From: Dyadobacter frigoris
Lineage (GTDB): Bacteria > Bacteroidota > Bacteroidia > Cytophagales > Spirosomataceae
Length of the DNA: 64,000 bases
Direction of reading: 5' to 3'
NCBI RefSeq assembly: GCF_005280585.1
Contig: NZ_SZVO01000016.1
Coordinates: 63,109-127,108 of the forward strand
In this document: positions 42,886 to 52,185 of the stretch, piece after piece
Position numbering within the stretch: position 1 is the first letter of the stretch
Layout of the letters: each line of letters opens with the position of its first letter
The notes under the pieces: model-generated
Told to the model about the DNA's origin: nothing
Seen by the model: only the letters and a program-made list of their open reading frames with translations
The model's database searches: none
Made by a program: the position numbers and the translations under genes

Positions 42886-43929
42886 TCCGCCGAAAGGTTT
42901 AGTACGACTTAGTTCAATTTGCAGCTCATCAACCAATTGCCCGATTCGATCCATAGCAGGAGAAGGATTGGGCAATTGCAGGCTAATAAAAGCTTTTACC
43001 TCCCAAACTTCCAGCACATCATGCAGGGCAGCTTCCAGCTCAGGAATGCCGGAAATGTCAGAACTTAATAATAGTGTTCCTTTCGTTTTAACCTGGTTAA
43101 ATGCTTTTCTGTAAAGAAAACCCTGGTTTTTAAGAACGAAAAGATAATTCGAACCATCCTTTATTTCGTACCAGTTTCTGATAAAAGAACCAACGAGTAA
43201 AGATCCGGGATATTCAAAATCGGTCCCGCTTTCAAAAGCACGGTAATACCCTGACGGCAAATTGGGCAATTGAAAAGAAGGCAAATGTGTTAAAAATGCC
43301 GGATTTTGGTAATTGGCAATGTATTCAAGCCATTGGTTTTTACTAACCCACTGGATCGTTGGATAATTCGTGGATCTGTCTTCTCTATAACTTGTGGTAG
43401 GCTCTGAACTAATAGCATACTGATTATTGAAAACAGGCATTCTGGGATCCATCGAATTTGACTGTGGTACAGGCGTGGGAGTGTATGATGGCTGTGTTAT
43501 TGGTGGCTGATAAGTATTTCCATTGACAGGTTTAAGCGTCACTTGTCTGGCCACCACCCGGATCGAAGGCTCCGGCTGCTGATAATTGTCCATGATCTTG
43601 GATAGCGGCTGCGGTTCTGCGTACGTTGGCATCCGCGGAGGCGTCACGGACGCACCGGAATGCGAAACGGTCATGGGTCTTGTTCCGTTCAGGGGCAACG
43701 AAAGATCCGGCGTCTCCCGGATTCGCCTCAAATCATTTTTTAGCAAATTGTCTACCGTGATACCAAAAGCTGACGCCATATTTTTCAAATTGGTCAGATT
43801 TGGATTTGCGCGTGCTTCCTCATAAGCTCCCAGAAGAGACCTCTTGATAGCAATTTTACGTGCAAATTGCTCTTGTGTAAGGCCATTAAGCCTACGGAGA
43901 TATTTTATATTATTGCTGACGATGCTCAT
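42874..43929 (-). CDS. XRE-family regulator with degenerate S24-like C-terminal domain
   Basis: The 351-residue protein has an N-terminal helix-turn-helix (NIKYLRRLNGLTQEQFARKI to GITVDNLL, residues ~5-62). A long Pro/Thr/Gln-rich linker (~70-205) follows. The C-terminal part (~215-325, SGYYRAFESGTDFEYPGSLLVGS and FVLKNQGFLYRKAF) has the look of a LexA/CI-type peptidase S24 domain but lacks an obvious catalytic Ser-Lys pair. It may sense a ligand rather than self-cleave. It is not near phage genes. The stop overlaps the upstream hypothetical gene by 12 nt (tail to tail). Confidence 0.78.
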   Translation of the reverse strand: MSIVSNNIKYLRRLNGLTQEQFARKIAIKRSLLGAYEEARANPNLTNLKNMASAFGITVDNLLKNDLRRIRETPDLSLPLNGTRPMTVSHSGASVTPPRMPTYAEPQPLSKIMDNYQQPEPSIRVVARQVTLKPVNGNTYQPPITQPSYTPTPVPQSNSMDPRMPVFNNQYAISSEPTTSYREDRSTNYPTIQWVSKNQWLEYIANYQNPAFLTHLPSFQLPNLPSGYYRAFESGTDFEYPGSLLVGSFIRNWYEIKDGSNYLFVLKNQGFLYRKAFNQVKTKGTLLLSSDISGIPELEAALHDVLEVWEVKAFISLQLPNPSPAMDRIGQLVDELQIELSRTKPFGGLPY

Positions 43930-44040
43930 GTAATAACCTTTGCGAGAAAGTTACAAAGAAATGACAAAATTTTTAGCAAAATTTGATTTGAGCAAGTTGA
44001 AATGGTTTATTATTTATAAAGACAAAGGAAAACCTGGGAT

Positions 44041-44559
44041 TTATTCATTGTCATATTTGGCTCTAAAATTCCTGTCTAATTCCTGAAAAGCAATCATAAT
44101 TTTATTTAACGCAGGATTATGTATTGAGATCAACAATGAGGCGTGAGCACAATTGGTGTCATTTTCATCACAAAAACTAATATCAGTTTTTAGAATGTTA
44201 AAATCTTCTGCTGATATTTTACTATTTTCATCAAACCAGTTGTTAAAAATCTTAAAACGAGCATCTTGTCTTTTGTCCGATGTGTCGCAGACAAAAATCA
44301 GCGCATTATTTGGTTTAGTCCTGAAATATTTTGCTAAAAATTGAATGATAGTATCCTTAACTCTCGGATCATTCTTAGTCGGAGTTTGATCCGGTTTGAA
44401 ACCAAACATGAAGATATTAAAATTGAATTCGGGATAAGCTGGAAAATATCCGCTGGCGTCGGTCAGATAAATAAGATATTTTATTCCATACTCAGTGAGA
44501 AATATGGTATCAGTCGCATCAGAACTATCCGACGAAAAATAATTATAAGGGTTGGACAA
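44041..44559 (-). CDS. DUF6169-family protein, TTG start
   Basis: The 172-residue protein starts with TTG (44557-44559) as MSNPYNYF, the usual N-terminus of the family as I recall it. Characteristic stretches are SGYFPAYPEFNFNIFMFGFK, DPRVKDTIIQFL, LIFVCDTSDKRQDARFKIFN and HASLLISIHNPALN. The function of DUF6169 is unknown. The start lies inside the end of an upstream 57-codon gene (17-nt overlap), which fits translational coupling and explains the weak start codon. The pair resembles a toxin-antitoxin layout, but no toxic activity is shown. Confidence 0.75.
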   Translation of the reverse strand: MSNPYNYFSSDSSDATDTIFLTEYGIKYLIYLTDASGYFPAYPEFNFNIFMFGFKPDQTPTKNDPRVKDTIIQFLAKYFRTKPNNALIFVCDTSDKRQDARFKIFNNWFDENSKISAEDFNILKTDISFCDENDTNCAHASLLISIHNPALNKIMIAFQELDRNFRAKYDNE

Positions 44560-44716
44560 ATCTGATACCTTTAGAATCTAGCTCTTCTTTGGAAATCTCT
44601 CCATCCAGAAATGAGTGTATCGTTTTATTATCATCCAACATTTTTTGGAACATTTCGGACTTAGCTCTCTTTGTTTTGCTAACCTCTTTTGTTTCAGCCA
44701 GGATCAACTTATTCAT
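44543..44716 (-). CDS. 57-residue protein upstream of DUF6169
   Basis: The frame runs from ATG 44714-44716 to TAA 44543-44545 and encodes a charged small protein: MNKLILAETKEVSKTKRAKS, then EMFQKMLDDNKTIHSFLDGE and ISKEELDSKGIRFVQPL. It is Lys/Glu-rich and probably helical. Antitoxin-like small proteins have similar composition, but no family was recognised. It overlaps the DUF6169 start by 17 nt, so the two are probably a unit. Confidence 0.65.
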   Translation of the reverse strand: MNKLILAETKEVSKTKRAKSEMFQKMLDDNKTIHSFLDGEISKEELDSKGIRFVQPL

Positions 44717-44816
44717 AATCTTTTGGTTTATTTTATCAAACGTAATAAAACAAAATAAGTTTAAAAAATGAATGCGTTTGGTTAATCAAAATTTGAATAA
44801 AATAATCTGAAAGCAA

Positions 44817-44856
44817 AAAAGCAGGAAATGAAAAATGATTTCAATTTCCTGCTTTT
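44817..44856 (-). terminator. folD terminator
   Basis: AAAAGCAGGAAAT (44817-44829) and its exact complement (44844-44856) form a 13-bp stem with a 14-nt loop. On the minus strand T follows. It lies 34 nt past the folD stop. Confidence 0.85.
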
Positions 44857-44890
44857 AGCAATTCTTAATTTCCTGAGTCAATCAGAGAAT

Positions 44891-45772
44891 TTACTTATAA
44901 ATCTCTTTCCTCGCCGCTTTCAAAGTATTAGTAAGCAATCCACAAATAGTCATCAAACCAACTCCACCAGGAACCGGAGTAATGAAACTGCTTTTTGGCG
45001 CAACATCAGCAAAATTTACATCACCTTTAATCGCAAATCCACTTTTCTTGGTTGCATCTTCAACACGTGTAATTCCTACGTCCACAACAACGGCACCTTC
45101 TTTAATATAATCAGCTGTTACAAATTCAGGACGCCCCAGAGCGACGATCAGGATATCGGCAGTCTGGCAGATTTCTTTCAGATTTTGCGTTTTACTATGA
45201 GTGATAGTTACGGTACAGTTTCCCGGATATTCATTACGCTGCATCAAAATACTCATCGGCAAACCAACAATCTGGCTGCGGCCGATAACCACACAATGTT
45301 TTCCTGACGTTTCAATTCCTGCACGAATAAGCATTTCTAAAATTCCGAAAGGCGTTGCAGAAATGTATGCCGGAAGTCCTTTACACATTCTTCCCACATT
45401 AATCGGGTGAAAACCATCCACATCTTTCGACGGATCAACGGCTTCCATAATGGTATTTTCAGAAATATGTTTTGGCAAAGGTAACTGAACGATAAATCCA
45501 TCGACATCTGGATTTTTGTTCAAGGAGTCTACCGCTTCCAGAAGTTCAGTTTCTGTCGTTTCTGGTCCAAAACGAAGCAGGGTAGAAGTGAAGCCAATTT
45601 CCTCACAGCTGCGAATTTTGGAAGCTACGTACGTTTCACTAGCGCCATCCTGGCCAACCAGAATAGCCGCTAAATGTGGTTTTTTCCCACCCGCAGCGAT
45701 CCAGTTTTCAACCTCAATTTTTATCTCTGACTTAATTTGGGCCGAAATAGCCTTTCCGTCAAGTAGTTGCAT
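44891..45772 (-). CDS. folD: Bifunctional methylenetetrahydrofolate dehydrogenase/cyclohydrolase
   Basis: The 293-residue enzyme interconverts methylene-, methenyl- and 10-formyl-tetrahydrofolate. Motifs are all present: TYVASKIRSCEEIG with the catalytic Lys, GFIVQLPLPKH, DVDGFHPINVG, VIGRSQIVGLPMS for NADP binding, and TPVPGGVGLMTICGLL. It is a single gene with its own terminator, 72 nt from the sirtuin gene on the same strand. Confidence 0.97.
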   Translation of the reverse strand: MQLLDGKAISAQIKSEIKIEVENWIAAGGKKPHLAAILVGQDGASETYVASKIRSCEEIGFTSTLLRFGPETTETELLEAVDSLNKNPDVDGFIVQLPLPKHISENTIMEAVDPSKDVDGFHPINVGRMCKGLPAYISATPFGILEMLIRAGIETSGKHCVVIGRSQIVGLPMSILMQRNEYPGNCTVTITHSKTQNLKEICQTADILIVALGRPEFVTADYIKEGAVVVDVGITRVEDATKKSGFAIKGDVNFADVAPKSSFITPVPGGVGLMTICGLLTNTLKAARKEIYK

Positions 45773-45844
45773 TTTTATTTGAAAAATATAATGATCAATT
45801 TTAAATAAATAATGAAGAGTATAACAACGATGATTGTCTCTCTC

Positions 45845-46534
45845 CTAAAAGCTAATACCCAATTCTTCTTTCAGTTTTTCCATTCCGACAGAAGCTTTTT
45901 CCTGAATAAAAGTCATGTTGTTCTTGAAGCTAATATCAGGTTTGGCAGGATCGATGATATAAATCGGTATGTTATAACCTACGTAGTTAACAAGACCAGC
46001 TGCGGGATAAACTGCCATAGAAGTTCCTATCACCACAAAAATATCAGCTTGTTCCGTGATATCAATGGCGATGTCCATCTTAGGAACTGCTTCTCCAAAC
46101 CAGACAATATGCGGCCGGAGCTGACTGCCCAATTCACACAAATCTCCCGTTTTCAATTCCCAGGAATCCATGTTATAAACAAGTTCCGGATTTTTTGTGC
46201 TTTCCGACTTAAATAGTTCGCCGTGTAAATGAAGGACGTTTTTAGAGCCCGCAATTTCATGCAGATTATCAACATTTTGTGTGATAATCCGCACGTCATA
46301 ATATTTTTCAAGTTCAACCAAAGCATAATGCGCCGCATTTGGTTTTACAGAAAGCGCCTGTTTTCTTCTTTCGTTATAAAAATTTAATACCAGTTCCTGG
46401 TTTCTGCGCCAGGCCTCCGGTGTCGCTACGTCTTCAATCCGGTGATTTTCCCATAAACCGCCACTGTCACGAAATGTATTAATTCCGCTTTCAGCACTAA
46501 TTCCGGCACCTGAAAGAACAACGAGCTTTTTCAT
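45845..46534 (-). CDS. Sir2-family NAD-dependent deacylase
   Basis: The 229-residue sirtuin has GAGISAESGINTFRD (9-23) and TQNVDNLH for NAD binding and catalytic His 104 in LHLHGE. Tyr 53 and Arg 56 (YxxR) are the residues that select negatively charged acyl groups in desuccinylating class III sirtuins. The zinc region (residues ~105-145) has a single Cys (133) instead of four, so no usual zinc site is present. It probably removes succinyl or malonyl groups from Lys, inferred from YxxR. The start lies 69 nt before the topA end. Confidence 0.9.
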   Translation of the reverse strand: MKKLVVLSGAGISAESGINTFRDSGGLWENHRIEDVATPEAWRRNQELVLNFYNERRKQALSVKPNAAHYALVELEKYYDVRIITQNVDNLHEIAGSKNVLHLHGELFKSESTKNPELVYNMDSWELKTGDLCELGSQLRPHIVWFGEAVPKMDIAIDITEQADIFVVIGTSMAVYPAAGLVNYVGYNIPIYIIDPAKPDISFKNNMTFIQEKASVGMEKLKEELGISF

Positions 46535-46603
46535 ATTTTGGCTTTCGGCCGTCGGCGGTCAGCTTTCGGCTCGTTAATAATACAAGATCCGGTTCAGATC
46601 ATC

Positions 46604-49024
46604 TTAACTCTTAGTCGTTTTCTTAGCAGCTGTTTTTTTAGCAGCTGGTTTCTTAGCGGCTGGCTTTTTTGCTGCCGGAGCTTTTTCCGCTGCCGCTGCT
46701 TTTGGCGCTGCTTTTTTGAAACCGCCTCTTCCGGTTGGTTTATCGGGAGTATCAGCCGCTATTTGCAAGATAGCTTCGTAAGTCAAATCAGCTGGTTCTG
46801 TTCCTTTTGGAATTTTTAGATTGCGTTTCTCAAAAGCTACATAAGGGCCGTAACGTCCGTTAAGTACTTTCACATCAGCATTTTCTGCGAATTCCTTAAT
46901 CGTTTTGTTACTATCTGAAACGCGTTTTACTTCAATGATTTCAACAAGACGATCTTCTGTCACTGCCATCGGATCATCCGTTTTGGCAAGCGAATAATAT
47001 TTGCCGCCATGTTTTACGTAGGGGCCAAATTTACCAACACTCACAATCATTTCCGAATCTTCAAAAAGACCAACGGTACGAGGAAGTTTGAAAAGTTCAA
47101 AGGCTTCGTCCAGCGTAATGTTTTCCATCAGCTGGCCTTTTTTCAAACTGGCAAATTTTGGCTTGTCTTCATCTTCTGCATCACCGATCTGAACATATGG
47201 GCCATACTTCCCGATGCGTACTGTGATTTTTTTGCCGGTTGCCGGATCTTCTCCAAGTTCTCTTGACGTAAGACTGCGATCAATCGCTTCTTCTTTTGCT
47301 TCGTCTACTTTTTTATGGAAAGGCGTGTAAAAGTCAGTGATCATTTTCTGCCAGGCAAGTTGTCCGTCGGCGATATGGTCAAAGTCTTTTTCAACACTGG
47401 CGGTAAAAGAATAATCAATAATATCTTTAAAGTGATTGACAAGAAAATCATTTACAACCATCCCCGTACTTGTAGGGAATAATTTTGACTTTTCAGTCCC
47501 GTAAATTTCCTTATTTACAACACTTTTTATTTCGTCATTGGAAAGCGTCATTTCCTTAAATGCACGCTCCGTTCCTTCACGATCTTCCTTGATAACATAT
47601 TCTCTTCTGATAATCGTAGAAATCGTCGGTGCGTACGTAGACGGACGTCCGATTCCCATTTCTTCCAGTTTCTTAACCAAACTCGCTTCAGTATAACGTG
47701 GCGGGTTACGTGTGAAACGCTCCGTCGCTTTCATATCCGAAAGGTTAAGAATCTGGTTGATATTTAAAGGAGGAAGCATTCCTTTTTGCTCTTCGTCTTC
47801 ATCGTCATTCGATTCAAGATATACCTTCAAAAATCCTTCAAACTTGATAACTTCACCTTGTGCTACCAATTCTTCATTTGTTGTGGAAATGCCAATTGTT
47901 GCCGTTGTTCTTTCAAGTTGAGCATCAGCCATTTGAGAAGCAATCGCGCGTTTCCATATCAGTTCATACAGACGCTGCTCATTTCGGTCTCCGCTTCCCT
48001 GCAAAGTAGAAAAGTCTGTTGGGCGAATGGCTTCGTGCGCTTCCTGGGCTGATTCATTTTTAGTCTTAAAGACCCTTTTATTATAAAACTCAGGGCCGTA
48101 TTCACTTGTAATCTGTACCCGTGCTTTTTCCAAAGCTTCTTCCGATAAATTCGTCGAATCGGTACGCATATACGATATCTTACCAGCTTCATATAACCGT
48201 TGTGCTACGGTCATCGTTTGAAGTACTGAAAAGCTAAGCTTGCGTGAAGCTTCCTGTTGTAAAGTAGAAGTTGTAAATGGTGGTGCAGGTGTTTTTTTAG
48301 CAGGTTTTACTTCGAGGTTTTTTATTGAAAATGTTGCTTTGATACATTTTTCTAAAAATGTCATTGCATCTGTTTCCTCAGCAAAGTTTTTTGGTAATTC
48401 TGCATTTAAAACTTTACCATTTCCCAAATTAAAATGAGCCGTGATCTTGAAACTTCCTTTTGATTTGAAAGAATCAATTTCTCTTTCACGCTCTACAATA
48501 ATACGTACCGCCACAGATTGTACCCGTCCGGCGGAAAGGTTGGTTTTTCCAATCCGTATCTTCTTCCATAATATAGGAGAAAGTTCATAACCCACCAGAC
48601 GATCCAGGATCCGGCGTGCCTGCTGTGCGTTTACAAGATCTACATCTATAACACGCGGCGTGGCAATGGCATTTTGTAAAGCTGTTTTGGTAATTTCACG
48701 AAAAACGATACGTTTTGTGTCATCCGGCAACCCTAAGGCCTCTTTGAGGTGCCACGATATGGCTTCCCCTTCACGGTCGGAGTCAGTTGCAAGCCACACT
48801 TCCGCGCCTTTCGCTAATTTTTTTAACTCATTAATGACTTTCACCTTGTCACCTGAGACTTCGTAAGACGGCAGAAAACCATTGTCTACATCGACACCCA
48901 TATCATGTTCGGGAAGGTCACGTACATGCCCAAAACTGGATTTAACGATAAAGTCTGTCCCTAAATAACTTTCTATGGTTTTGGCCTTCGCCGGTGACTC
49001 TACGATCACCAGATTTTTTGACAT
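46604..49024 (-). CDS. topA: DNA topoisomerase I
   Basis: The 806-residue type IA enzyme relaxes negative supercoils. It has the Toprim domain (LVIVESPAKAKTIESYLG, LATDSDREGEAISWHL), the active-site Tyr in ISYMRTDSTNLS, and the C-terminal repeats (RIGKYGPYVQIGD, SVGKFGPYVKHGG, NGRYGPYVAFEK) seen in Bacteroidota TopA instead of zinc ribbons. The last ~40 residues are Ala/Lys/Pro repeats (KKPAAKKPAAKKTAAKKTTK) like histone H1 tails, probably for DNA affinity. Divergent from acnB. Confidence 0.97.
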   Translation of the reverse strand: MSKNLVIVESPAKAKTIESYLGTDFIVKSSFGHVRDLPEHDMGVDVDNGFLPSYEVSGDKVKVINELKKLAKGAEVWLATDSDREGEAISWHLKEALGLPDDTKRIVFREITKTALQNAIATPRVIDVDLVNAQQARRILDRLVGYELSPILWKKIRIGKTNLSAGRVQSVAVRIIVEREREIDSFKSKGSFKITAHFNLGNGKVLNAELPKNFAEETDAMTFLEKCIKATFSIKNLEVKPAKKTPAPPFTTSTLQQEASRKLSFSVLQTMTVAQRLYEAGKISYMRTDSTNLSEEALEKARVQITSEYGPEFYNKRVFKTKNESAQEAHEAIRPTDFSTLQGSGDRNEQRLYELIWKRAIASQMADAQLERTTATIGISTTNEELVAQGEVIKFEGFLKVYLESNDDEDEEQKGMLPPLNINQILNLSDMKATERFTRNPPRYTEASLVKKLEEMGIGRPSTYAPTISTIIRREYVIKEDREGTERAFKEMTLSNDEIKSVVNKEIYGTEKSKLFPTSTGMVVNDFLVNHFKDIIDYSFTASVEKDFDHIADGQLAWQKMITDFYTPFHKKVDEAKEEAIDRSLTSRELGEDPATGKKITVRIGKYGPYVQIGDAEDEDKPKFASLKKGQLMENITLDEAFELFKLPRTVGLFEDSEMIVSVGKFGPYVKHGGKYYSLAKTDDPMAVTEDRLVEIIEVKRVSDSNKTIKEFAENADVKVLNGRYGPYVAFEKRNLKIPKGTEPADLTYEAILQIAADTPDKPTGRGGFKKAAPKAAAAEKAPAAKKPAAKKPAAKKTAAKKTTKS

Positions 49025-49342
49025 AATTTTTGAATTAAGATACTAGGTGGTTCTTTGGAGCTCAAATATAGGGCAGAAAGCAGCAAAAAATCAAAGTACT
49101 TGTCAAAAGGTATGTTATAAATTTGATTTTGAAGTCCTCTGAGTCATTTCCTAAGTAAGGTAAATTACCAATTAAACCTGCTGTTTAAGAACAAAATCCG
49201 CAGCTGCAGGGTTGTATTAACAGGACAGTAGTTCATAATGATGCTAAATAGTATCAAAATACGTCACGAACACTGTCTCATATTATGTAAATTTTGTATT
49301 TTCGCACGATTTAATGACAACAGATAATCCCAATTTTGATTA
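49025..49342. other. Divergent promoter region between topA and acnB
   Basis: These 318 nt hold no gene. A weak promoter candidate for acnB is TATTTTCG at 49297-49304, with TGTCTCA about 20 nt upstream in place of a proper TTTG -33 box. No repeat or hairpin was found. Confidence 0.35.
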
Positions 49343-52114
49343 ATGAATATTTATAAGGATTACATCAAAGAGATTGAAGAAAGAAAAGCTCAGGGGCTTA
49401 ATCCGAAGCCAATTGATGGTGCCGAATTGCTAGGTGAAATCATTGCACAAATTAAAGATTTAGCTAACGAGCATCGGGAAGACTCTCTTAAATTTTTTAT
49501 TTCCAACACCTTACCAGGAACCACTAGCGCTGCGGGTGTAAAAGCCAGATTCTTAAAAGAGATCATTCTCGGGGAATCCGTATTGCCGGAAATTTCGCCT
49601 GCTTTCGCTTTTGAGCTATTGTCTCATATGAAAGGTGGCCCTTCCATTGAAGTACTACTTGACCTGGCTTTGGGTGATGATATCTCTATTGCAAAAGAAG
49701 CTGCAAAGGTTCTTAAAACGCAGGTTTTCCTTTATGATACGGATGTAGACCGTTTACGGGTTGCATTTAAAGAAGGAAATGAAACCGCTATCGAGATAAT
49801 TGAAAGTTACGCACAGGCTGAGTTTTTCACTAAACTTCCAGAGGTACCTGAAGAAATCAAGATAGTTACTTTTATCGCTGGTGAAGGTGATATTTCAACC
49901 GATTTACTTTCTCCGGGCAACCAGGCTCACTCTCGCTCAGACCGTGAACTTCACGGTAAGTGTATGATTACGCCTCAGGCACAGGATGAAATACAATCCT
50001 TGCAAGCTCAACATCCTGACAAAAGCGTTATGCTGATTGCTGAACGTGGCACCATGGGTGTAGGATCATCCAGAATGTCAGGGGTGAATAATGTTGCTCT
50101 TTGGACTGGTAAAAAAGCGAGTCCGTATATACCATTCGTAAATATTGCTCCGATTGTTGGCGGTACAAACGGTATTTCTCCGATTTTCCTTACTACCGTT
50201 GACGTTACAGGTGGTATCGGTATTGACCTGAAAAACTGGGTTAAAAAGCTTGATGCGGATGGTAAAATTGTCCGTAACGAAAGTGGTGATCCTGTTCTTG
50301 AAGAGGTATACTCTGTTGCCACGGGCACTGTTCTTACAATCAATACGAGAACGAAGAAATTATATAATGGCGATCAGGAATTGATTGACATTTCTAAGGC
50401 ACTTACGCCTCAGAAAATGGAATTTATAAAAGCTGGTGGTTCATACGCTATTGTATTTGGTAAAAAGATCCAGACAATCGCATCGAAGATTTTGGAGATC
50501 GAAATTCCTCTTGTATATGCTCCGTCAAAAGAGATTTCTTACGAGGGACAAGGTCTTACAGCAGTTGAAAAAATATTTAATAAAAACGCTGTCGGTCTGA
50601 CTCCGGGTAAAGTTTTACACGCCGGTTCAGATGTTCGGGTAGAGGTTAACATTGTTGGATCACAGGATACAACGGGTCTTATGACTTCTCAGGAATTGGA
50701 GTCAATGGCTGCCACGGTTATTTCGCCAATCGTTGACGGCGCATACCAATCAGGCTGTCACACGGCATCAGTATGGGATAAAAAAGCGCAGGCAAACATT
50801 CCAAAACTGATGAAGTTTATGAATGATTTCGGTCTTATCACGGCACGTGACCCGAAAGGTGAATATCACTCCATGACTGATGTGATTCACAAAGTTCTTA
50901 ACGACATCGTTGTGGACGAGTGGGCGATCATCATCGGTGGCGACTCTCACACAAGAATGTCTAAAGGTGTTGCTTTTGGTGCTGATTCCGGAACAGTTGC
51001 GCTTGCACTTGCTACGGGCGAGGCATCCATGCCAATTCCTGAGTCAGTGAAGGTAACGTTCAAGGGCGACATGAAGGATTATATGGATTTCCGTGACGTG
51101 GTTCATGCTACACAAGCTCAGATGCTTCAGAAGTTTGGTGGAGAGAATGTATTTCAGGGTAGAATCATTGAGGTACATCTTGGAACACTTCCTGCTGACC
51201 AGGCATTTACTTTTACAGACTGGACCGCGGAGATGAAGGCAAAAGCCTCCATCTGTATCTCTGAGGATGACACCCTGATTGAATCACTGAATATTGCAAA
51301 AGGCAGAATCCAGATCATGATCGATAAGGGCATGGACAATCACAGACAGGTTCTTCAGGGACTGATCAATAAAGCTGATAAGAGAATCGCAGAGATTAAA
51401 TCAGGTGAGAAACCAGGTCTTATTCCGGATTCGAATGCAAAGTATTACGCCGAAGTCGTTATTGACCTGGATGTGATTGTAGAGCCAATGATTGCAGATC
51501 CTGACGTCAACAATAAAGATGTTTCCAGACGTTACACGCACGATACCATTCGGACGCTCTCTCACTATGGGGGAGATAAAAAAGTCGATCTTGGTTTTGT
51601 TGGCTCCTGCATGGTTCATAAGGGAGATTTGAAAATTGTTTCTCAAATGCTTAAAAACCTGGAAGAGCAACAAGGTAAAGTTGAGTTCCATGCACCGCTT
51701 GTAGTGGCAGCACCTACGTATAACATCATAGAAGAGCTGAAAAAAGAAGGTGACTGGGAAGTATTGCAGAAGTACTCTGGTTTCGAATTCAACGATAATG
51801 CCCCGAAAGTAGCGGCACGTACCGAATACGAAAATATGATGTATCTTGAACGTCCCGGCTGTAACCTTTGCATGGGTAATCAGGAAAAAGCAGCGAAAGG
51901 GGATACCGTTTTGGCAACCTCGACTCGTCTTTTTCAAGGCAGAGTTGTTGAAGATTCAGAGCGTAAAAAGGGAGAGTCGCTACTTGCATCTACACCCGTT
52001 GTTGTTCTGTCTGCAATCCTTGGGCGAATTCCTAATATGGATGAATATAAAGCAGCAGTGGTCGGCATTGACCTGACCAAGTTCGCACCTCCTGTTAAGC
52101 AGTTAAGCAGGTAG
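49343..52114 (+). CDS. acnB: Bifunctional aconitate hydratase 2 / 2-methylisocitrate dehydratase
   Basis: The 923-residue AcnB-type enzyme catalyses citrate to isocitrate in the TCA cycle and can act in the methylcitrate route. It has the N-terminal HEAT-like domain (residues 1-~155), the swivel domain, and the Fe-S ligands Cys 756 (SCMVH) with Cys 840 and Cys 843 (GCNLCMG). Conserved GGDSHTRMSKGVAFGAD binds substrate. The gene for a second, AcnA-type aconitase follows 71 nt downstream, probably in the same transcript. Confidence 0.97.
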   Translation: MNIYKDYIKEIEERKAQGLNPKPIDGAELLGEIIAQIKDLANEHREDSLKFFISNTLPGTTSAAGVKARFLKEIILGESVLPEISPAFAFELLSHMKGGPSIEVLLDLALGDDISIAKEAAKVLKTQVFLYDTDVDRLRVAFKEGNETAIEIIESYAQAEFFTKLPEVPEEIKIVTFIAGEGDISTDLLSPGNQAHSRSDRELHGKCMITPQAQDEIQSLQAQHPDKSVMLIAERGTMGVGSSRMSGVNNVALWTGKKASPYIPFVNIAPIVGGTNGISPIFLTTVDVTGGIGIDLKNWVKKLDADGKIVRNESGDPVLEEVYSVATGTVLTINTRTKKLYNGDQELIDISKALTPQKMEFIKAGGSYAIVFGKKIQTIASKILEIEIPLVYAPSKEISYEGQGLTAVEKIFNKNAVGLTPGKVLHAGSDVRVEVNIVGSQDTTGLMTSQELESMAATVISPIVDGAYQSGCHTASVWDKKAQANIPKLMKFMNDFGLITARDPKGEYHSMTDVIHKVLNDIVVDEWAIIIGGDSHTRMSKGVAFGADSGTVALALATGEASMPIPESVKVTFKGDMKDYMDFRDVVHATQAQMLQKFGGENVFQGRIIEVHLGTLPADQAFTFTDWTAEMKAKASICISEDDTLIESLNIAKGRIQIMIDKGMDNHRQVLQGLINKADKRIAEIKSGEKPGLIPDSNAKYYAEVVIDLDVIVEPMIADPDVNNKDVSRRYTHDTIRTLSHYGGDKKVDLGFVGSCMVHKGDLKIVSQMLKNLEEQQGKVEFHAPLVVAAPTYNIIEELKKEGDWEVLQKYSGFEFNDNAPKVAARTEYENMMYLERPGCNLCMGNQEKAAKGDTVLATSTRLFQGRVVEDSERKKGESLLASTPVVVLSAILGRIPNMDEYKAAVVGIDLTKFAPPVKQLSR

Positions 52115-52185
52115 AATCTGTTTAGGAAGTCGTTGGTGGTTCGGTTTTTGATACGTGTGAATGTTTAGACATTAAATTAATTACT

